Assembly: GCA_029532625.1 (NCBI GenBank)
Contig: JARFXM010000008.1
Location: 1,488,001-1,552,000 of the forward strand
Reading direction: 5' to 3'
Origin: Lomentospora prolificans
Lineage: Eukaryota; Ascomycota; Sordariomycetes; Microascales; Microascaceae
DNA: 64,000 nucleotides
In this document: positions 57,063-64,000 of the stretch, piece by piece
Position numbering within the stretch: position 1 is the stretch's first letter
How the letters are laid out: each line of letters opens with the position of its first letter
The notes under the pieces: generated by a model
What the model saw: only the letters and a program-made list of their open reading frames with translations
Database searches by the model: none
What the model was told of the DNA's origin: nothing
Program-made: the position numbers and the translations under genes

Positions 57063-58790
57063 GCTGGGGCGCCTGCACCTAAGAACGAACCTTTCGTTGA
57101 TTTTTCACACATTTTCTTTTGCCCTTACTTTTCCTCGGATATACCCTTCTGCTCCTTGCGCTCCGAATATACGGACTCTACTCAGATCACGTTGCCAACG
57201 GACACGAATAGCTCATCACCTCTCTGCCTCATCGCTTAATACCAGCCGCACTCGTATTTCGTCTGTACATTTTCTAGTTGTTTGGGATCAATATCGCATC
57301 ATAATTCGCGTCTGGGAAAAGGATTGCCGGGCATTATAGAAAGGACAGGAGTCTCGGTCCAGAAAATAATATAAAAAAAAAAGACAAAAAAATATGAAAT
57401 CATTGTATTGAACCTTGGCCCTAGTCTATTTTCCGGTGACCTCCTAACTTTAAGACCTGGGCCGTTCATGTAAGTGCTGTATAAAATGACACCGAAGCTA
57501 GCGCCGGAATCGGCTTTCGGCTGGTGAGAAGGTGGGCACGACGCGGGGGAAGCCTCTCCTGAGCTTTTAGATATTGCGGCATTCAGTGCTAGCAGTTCCA
57601 AACCGGGTTCACGGCACCAATTGGGGGGGGAAACCGTGGGACCGGATACAGTCCGGAACCATGCCCCCATCTTCCCATCATTTTGCCCTTTCGTGTTGTT
57701 CTAGACAGACAGACGACGAGTATTGGCGAACTCACACAATAAGGGTGCCTTGGATCATTCATTCGGCGTCTCATCAGGTCGTAGCTCTCGCTACCTTTTC
57801 CTTGGATGGGCAGTGCATAAAAGTCGGCATATGGCTGGCACGGTCAATCACTGGTTTACTCGAGCCTCTCCTCATCTCTTCTGTTATTACCTGAGTTACA
57901 CTTGCCGAAGGGGCAAAAAGGGATCATCTCTACGCCAAGACTCGTAGAGACGCTTCCACGATACGGATCTTTGTCCCCTTGACGCGTAACTCTGTGGGCC
58001 AGCCGCATCGGAATTTTTACCGACATCGCGTGGTATGCTCTTCACGCCCATCCCTCACCTAGCAAAAGGTCTTTTTGTCCCGCAGACCGTCAAAGGGTGG
58101 TGGCATGGGGAAACAGCAAATCGAGCCACACAGGTTCACGCCCTATCCACCTGTCATCGAGTCATGTTCCCCGCGATCTAGCCAACTAGTCAACGAGGCA
58201 AGGGGCCAGCAGGATAGTGCGCCCGTCTCATGCTATGTGTAGAGACTCAGGTTCGTGGGGTATTCTTTTGCAGATCCAGGAAATGCACTCCTGGGGATTG
58301 GAGTAGAGGCGAACTGCAATCGCCTTTCTGGCTAAATCCGAACGGCAAGCATGGGTGGATAAAGGGCAAATGGAAACGGTGCCGGGAAGGGTGGGTAGGA
58401 CAGAAGAAAGGCGACAGAGAGGGCGGTAGTTGGATATATCCCGGGGATTGGATGCATTAGGGAGGACGGGATATCTCCAACAAGAGAATTGCAATTTCGA
58501 CCGATGGATTGGCCCCCCGTGTTACCAAGGGCTGGGCGTGCAGGAATTAAATTATCGGGCTTTTGTGGTGATCAGCAGTGGACTTGGAGCAGCGTCTTCC
58601 GCAGTTTGGGGATTTGTGAGCGTCTCGTAAGACGGGCAAGCGAGAGCGGGGGAGGGGGGTTTCCTTTTTCTTTAAACGACATGAGCGTGCCGCTGCCGAT
58701 ATACCGCGGCGGCATGGAGTAATAAAGGAAAGGCGAAAGGCAAACCCGCGGCGGATCAACATGTCAGATCGAACCGTGGCCAGCCGAGGC

Positions 58791-58815
58791 GCACACACAC
58801 ACACACACGCACACA
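58791..58815. repeat. (CA)n microsatellite
   Basis: About twelve CA units with one GC interruption. Confidence 0.9.
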
Positions 58816-61800
58816 TTGAAGGGTTTGCGGGGAGGCCAGGTTGCTAAATTGCAGGGCCTAAGAAACGGAGTATGCCAGCCTTGAATAGCCTCTGCTGATA
58901 AATAGCGGCCGCGCATACGCCAAGAGCTGCTTACTTTCTGGCCGTGTGTGTTCGACCGACATGAGACTCCTTGGGCGATCCTCACCAAATCCTCAACAAC
59001 TTCCACGAAAGAGGGTTTGGAACCAAGTCCTCGCCTTAGCCAGCGACAACGTAGTGATCTAGCGAAGTCCGATGAACCTTTGCAGGTGCAGGTGCAGCGC
59101 GAGATATCAGCTCTCCGACAGGGTCTGTCCTCCGGACTCATTCAAACGGGCGTTGCTGGGCGGTTGTCAGCCAATACATGGGGATTCCGTCAAGATGGGA
59201 CCCGAAACACCTGCATTGGAATTGCATGGCAAGAAAGGAAGGCGTGTGCACCAAGGATTTTCTTTTTCCTCTTCTATCTTTTTTTTTTTCCTGCGGTTTT
59301 CAGCTGGCGTTGACCAACATCAAAGGGGCTCGAGTGTCCACACTTGAAGCATGCAAGAGGGTGGCGCCAACACGGCATCGGTTCCAGGGTATCCCATGAC
59401 ATGATGAAACTGGCTTCGGCCAGACTCCAAGTGGCGCCTTCAAGAGGAATTCGATGGTCTGGCGTGTCGTGCGAACTTGGCTTCTCTCGGGTCTTGCAGT
59501 TCGTATTGCCCTTGCCGGTTCAGCTAGGTGCATGTCGGAAGCTGCAGGCCAAGCGGGGCGGATGAACAGGGTCTCTGAGGCATTATGACGAGGGTTGCAA
59601 CAAGAATGGACAAAGAGGCTGTATGTTCAGCAGATGGTTACAGTCGATCCGGAGCATGCTTGATCTGATGTTTTCTGAGATCCAGAACGTTTCGCGCGTT
59701 CTTCACTGTTCGCCCGCCCGCCCGCACGCCCGCAATATCAATATCCTCAAGGGCAAAGCGGGAAAAAGAAAAAAGAAAATATTGGCTTTTTTCAAGACAG
59801 ATCTACAGTAGCAGTTCCGACTCTGCAGGGGAAGGAACCAGTAACTACATTCGAACGTATAATGGAAAATGGAAAGAGCAGGGCATAATTGATTACGGCA
59901 GTGTCAAATAAATAGATGGGACGAGTGGTTCCATGCGCATGTGGGCGACAAGCGTAGCATCATTCGCTCCGGAGCCCAAGTCTCGCTGCCATCCAAGTAC
60001 CGGCTGGAGACCTAGAGGCCACGGGGAGGAGATCTAGGGTCATCTAGGGTCAATGGAAGATGGCTCGAGGAGAACGAGGGAGAGGAGCAAGAGGGATAAA
60101 AAAAACAACCATCATCAAATGTCATTTATCTGCCCTGCATTATTAGGGACTTTTTGACGTCCACGACAGATCCTGCCAATTATGTTTTGCGCCTTTTACA
60201 CCCAGCGGTACGCGTCGATACTTGATTGCATCTTCAGTGTTCCATTATTCTTCGAAGCTTCCTTACATTCATGAGCCCGGTTCGGGTGCCATCTCCGCCG
60301 GGAATCTGCCCAATATGGCCCGAAGAAGATGACAGAGTTGGGACCCGTTCCAAAGCACACATGGATGCAAAGCCGACCGAGGACTGGTTTGTCCTGTTCA
60401 TCTTCTGTCCAGAATCAAGCTGGCATGCTTGTGCGTGTGGATGTGCACATGCGAGAGAGACTAGACGCAGGATACGACATGACACTTGTGGGACCAGACC
60501 CTGGAGGCGCCTTCCAGTTTCCGCAGGATTCTTAGGGCGCGGGGTTTGAATTGATGTCTTGCGTGCTGGCCAGGCTGTGTGTGGCGAGAGGTGTTGCACT
60601 AAGCTTCCTGGTTGTCCTCCCACCACCTATCCGGCGTGAGCAAGACCAGCGTTCCACCTCGATCCGGATGTTCGTTCTTTGCCCCCACCGCCGACTCTGC
60701 ATCGCTCGCTCCGACCCGGCTCTGACCATAGAACAAAAGCCGGTAACTTGTATCAGCGGAGTCGCAGCGTCATTGAAGAAATCTGAAGATTACGCGGATT
60801 CCATTTGCCATCTGCGTGTTATGCTGGCCGATCCCCGGGACTTGATTTGCCTCAAGCACTCACTGTTCCATGTTTTCATTTCCCCTCCTATCGAATTTCC
60901 GTCTCAAAGACTATTGCCAGCAATGAAAAGGGGGGCCTGCAACTAGGTGTTTCCTGGGAAGGAACATGAATAAGGAGGAAACTCATGCTCGACAGTGCTG
61001 CAACTGCCCCACCCAGGAAACACTGGTAGGACGGTAAAAATGGCAAGAGGCTGGCGTGGAGGCGTGCGAGAAAGAATGGAAGAAAAGAGCAAAAAAAAGA
61101 AAAAACTCGTATTATACCCCCCATTCCCCATTAATCCCATATGGATCCCGTATCCATCCCCACACCTACACCAGAAACAGTTGCGAACGACAGCTGGCTG
61201 GCGTACAACCACTACTACTGAAGACCCTGGATGTTCTGGTGTCCCGACCAGTACCGCTCCAGAGGCTATACTTGGATCGACCCCTCGTCTCCTGGACACG
61301 ACATACACGATGTTAGCCGCAGCCAAGTCCTCGCCAGGAAGCGTGCAGCCCACCGACACTTAACTCAAAGAGGCTTCACGGCCCAGCAAAGCGGAAGACG
61401 CACCAGGTCTGCCAAAATTTTGTCATGAACTTCTATTTTGGCTGGCCGCCCCACGAGTAACTAGCTTCCTGTCAAAGCCTAGTCGTTTGATATGGACCAA
61501 CTGATTTCCCCTTGCGTTCTCGCATTCAGCCATTATCCCGGCTCGATTGGCTTTCCGGGGCTTCTCCTGGCCTCTGAGGTGTCTAGGCTCCGTTTCCTTG
61601 GGCAAATGAGAATTGGACCTCCCGCGCCCGTACCGGGGCCGAGTCAAAACTCTCTCTCTCTCACTGTCAGATCAATGCAAGCTGATATTTACCCGGATCT
61701 GACCTGGCCTCAAAACCCGCCCTGGCTCGCTCCTGCCGCTTAGTTGATTGAAACTTTGAAGTCTCCACCGCTGTCTTGGCTGGTGATGTCACTACCATTT

Positions 61801-61826
61801 TCTTCCACGCCCGTACTCCCATCGAT

Positions 61827-61855
61827 TCTTTTTTTTCTTTTTTTTTTTTTTTTTT
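61827..61855. repeat. Poly-T tract with one C
   Basis: T-run of about 27 interrupted once by C, on plus. Confidence 0.85.
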
Positions 61856-63238
61856 GATACCACTGCCACTACCACACCCAGCGCCACCAGAACCTACGTA
61901 CTGCCTAGGTACAGCTAGGGGAGTGTACATACAGACTGACCCTTGTTGCGCTGGGAGGACAGGCAGCTCGCGCGCCACCACGTATTTGGCCTCTGGTAGG
62001 ACACCGCCTCGTACTTGACCTCATTCGTTGTTCTCAATAACTCGCACCATCGCGTCGTTTGGGCGCCTGCCACAGTGGAGGGAGTGGATAGAGCCACGCA
62101 GAAAGCCAGCCCTGGAGGAGGCCACATCCTGCAGAGTCCTGATTCCAGTGGTCAGGTCCACCGGACTTCGCTTGCCTAACTGTTGCCTCTGGCTGGTTCC
62201 TCTCAATCCATAAATGAACATTCCTGGTGCTCCTCAGCTTCTCTCGCATTCCCGCTCATGTCCATTCAGTCTGGTCTAATACAGCCAGCCAACCCGGACA
62301 GTCTGCCTTTTGCAGCCCTCTTTTTTTCTTCCCAATCCTTTCCTTTGAACGGAAAACATTGTTTCCACCCAACGGCTGCATCGCCTATTATTTCATTTTC
62401 CATATCTTGTACTCCATCCTTTTGGCTCTCAATACATGAAGCTGTGATGTCTTGACGCCAATACCATTTCCTCTTTTCGTTTCTGCTCGGATCTTTGCCC
62501 TACTTCTGTGTGTCTCGTCCTTTCTCCACCTGCAACAAACAGATATATCTTTCTCGCTCCATTTCTCTTCTGTCTCTGAAACCGGTCCCTTCCTTGCTCT
62601 TGTATATTTGACCGGATTCTATTGTCTTTTCTCCGATACCTGCTTGCCTCTTGTCTGAAGTTGGTCCCGTTTATTGAACCCTTGGGAGGTTTAATGTGGA
62701 AGAAGAGAGATATCCGACCGACCGAGCTCGCCATCAAACTTACCTTGGACATCTATCGACTCGCTGTCTGAGTTACCCGATTCTTCGCCTTCTATAGCTC
62801 GCCCTAATGTTCTGAACATACAAACCGAACATTTTATCACGGCGATCTATTCGTTTCAATATCTTAAAAAAGCAAACTCGTTGGAACCGACCGGTTTTTA
62901 ACATCTCAAACCCAGGGTCCCCGTTGTCTTGGATTCCATATACCCTTTTTAAGGGCCCGGATCCCAAGGTCTTTGTACGACATCGGCATTGCGTGGATTG
63001 CAAATCGGCCGTCCGAAATTTGCTAGCTGCGTCCTTCTGCGCCTCATACATTTTCATTTTCGCTTCCTTGTCTGTTTCGGCCGCCTTTTACCTATCCTTG
63101 AAATTCCCAACATCCGGTCGTTTTATCCGAAACTAGGTTGAAATTCCCCGACAGTCAAAGACATAGCCCACCTGATTCCGCATCTCCCCCGGAAGTCCGT
63201 CCCGTCACATGAGACGCAGCCCTTGAGCTTTGCCCACC

Positions 63239-64000
63239 ATGATGGCCGTGCAAGAGAGCCCGCCGGTAAAACGGCGACGGTCCAGGTCCAGCAGCGTGCA
63301 GCGGATGTTGGACTTAGAAAAAAAGATCCGGGTAAGAATCATTTCCTGCGCACTTTAATTGCCTTCGCTTTCCTGTTTATTTCTTCCCTTCTCACCCCTC
63401 CGCTCTTTGCTCTACACCCTCGCCTTCACCTCTCAATCGCCCAAGATGGCTTACACAAGGACGTACAACCCCCCAATGGCGACGTACTCATATCCTTATG
63501 CCGTGCGGGTTCGAACCCCTCATCCAAAGCCTAGTCCTTGAATAGCATTGGGAGATTATGCTGACCTAGTTGCCATTCTAGATGGAAAGGATCAAGGCAG
63601 CACCACGCAACTCTAAACCGGCACCCGGCCTGCTTACAGATCCCCCGGGTCGGAACAACCCGCAAAGTATTTCTTTAAACTCGACTCCGCGGCATTCTTC
63701 GGTGAACCTCCCGTCCCCGGCTCGGGCAAGCGACAGCAGGTTTACCCTCGAAGATCCCACCGCCCTGCGGGCGGCGAGCCAGCCGAACCTACTTCAGAAT
63801 GGGTCCTACTCCGCCAGAGCACGAGAATCGACAGGTACAGCCGCTGCCAACGCTACTCGCATGGCAATAACACTCGCGAGTGCTGCGTCAAACACCGAAG
63901 TCGAGTATGATCCCGTCTCATCTAATCCACAGTCGCCTAGTTGGGGTCCTCAAGAGGTGTCGAAGCAAGGGAAAAAGGCTGCTGAGAAGGCTGCGCGGGC
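63239..64000 (+). CDS. 5' part of a gene of unknown function, runs off the right edge
   Basis: Exon 1 (63239-63331) starts at an ATG in ACCATGATGG context and encodes a basic segment with a nuclear-signal-like KRRRSRSSS and LEKKIR. A 249-nt GT-AG intron (63332-63581), with a CTGAC branch site near 63562, leads to exon 2 from 63582, which stays open to the window end. The visible ~170 residues are Ser/Pro/Asn-rich and disordered (for example NNPQSISLNSTPRHSS and ALRAASQPNLLQNGSYSARARES), ending in Lys/Ala-rich QGKKAAEKAARA, which may begin a coiled coil. No domain is recognised; a nuclear or cytoskeletal protein is possible. The intron contains a short alternative frame, and translation could instead begin at the ATG opening exon 2. 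Truncated only by the window edge. Confidence 0.6.

Larger units (their letters stand above)
57063..63238. other. 6.2-kb gene-free region
   Basis: The longest gene-free span in the window, upstream of the right-edge gene. Open frames overlap on all frames without domain or splice consistency. Contains a (CA)n tract at 58791-58815, a CCCG-rich stretch at 59708-59733 and a T-rich tract at 61827-61855. From about 62.3 kb the plus strand is strongly pyrimidine-rich with several short ATG frames, which fits a long 5' leader of the next gene. Long intergenic regions are often seen upstream of fungal regulatory genes; that is inference only. Confidence 0.45.

Noticed and set aside
63480..63520. Sequence GGGTTCGAACCC resembling a tRNA T arm (B box)
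   Set aside because: No matching acceptor, D or anticodon arm lies upstream, and it falls in a predicted intron.

Overview
The window looks like nuclear DNA of a filamentous ascomycete, most likely a Sordariomycete. Genes carry short GT-AG introns (about 48-164 nt, with CTAAC/CTGAC-type branch sites), intergenic DNA is pyrimidine-rich, and the gene set is typical of filamentous fungi: metacaspase with a P/Q/Y-rich prodomain, Nbs1, an Ste6-like pheromone exporter, DUF1769, 2EXR and F-box proteins, and GPI-anchored surface proteins. No genus is claimed. There is no operon, prophage, CRISPR array or intact transposon, and no large repeat was seen.

Layout. 0.5-4.1 kb: a CAJ1/DJP1-type J-protein (+) converges on a nucleotide-rhamnose epimerase/reductase (-). 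6.8-9.5 kb: a 901-aa disordered coiled-coil protein (-). 11.8-15.4 kb: a secreted/membrane block with a Cys-rich single-pass protein (+), a Na+/Ca2+-exchanger-family protein (-) and a Cys-rich GPI-anchored protein (-). 17-21 kb: a membrane-tethered cytochrome b5-domain protein (+) lies tail to tail with NBS1 (-, five exons, reassembled here). 23.9-25.5 kb: metacaspase (+). 26-27 kb: a multi-pass membrane protein (-) with an apparent frameshift. 28.4-30 kb: a decayed protein kinase/TPR pseudogene (-). 30.7-36.9 kb: an alpha/beta hydrolase (-), an initiator tRNA-Met (+), a DUF1769 protein (-) and an F-box protein (-). 40.8-44 kb: a single-pass membrane protein (-) and a 2EXR-like protein (-). 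45-50.7 kb: a Chp1/PBDC1-family eEF1A chaperone (+) and an Ste6-like ABC exporter (+). 55.2-57.1 kb: a DHA1 MFS transporter (+). 63.2 kb to the right edge: a gene of unknown function that runs off the window.

The genes do not form one pathway. Shared themes are protein and genome quality control (J-protein, Chp1, metacaspase, Nbs1), membrane transport (NCX-like, Ste6-like, MFS) and cell-surface proteins. Gene density is low, with several gene-free spans of 2.3-6.2 kb. I found no clearly new multi-gene system. The items most worth checking are the stop-free, poly-lysine-encoding intron of the MFS gene, the kinase pseudogene, the two putative frameshift/intron puzzles (26.98 kb and 41.82 kb), the repeated aromatic motif in the 901-aa protein, and the 14-cysteine surface protein.
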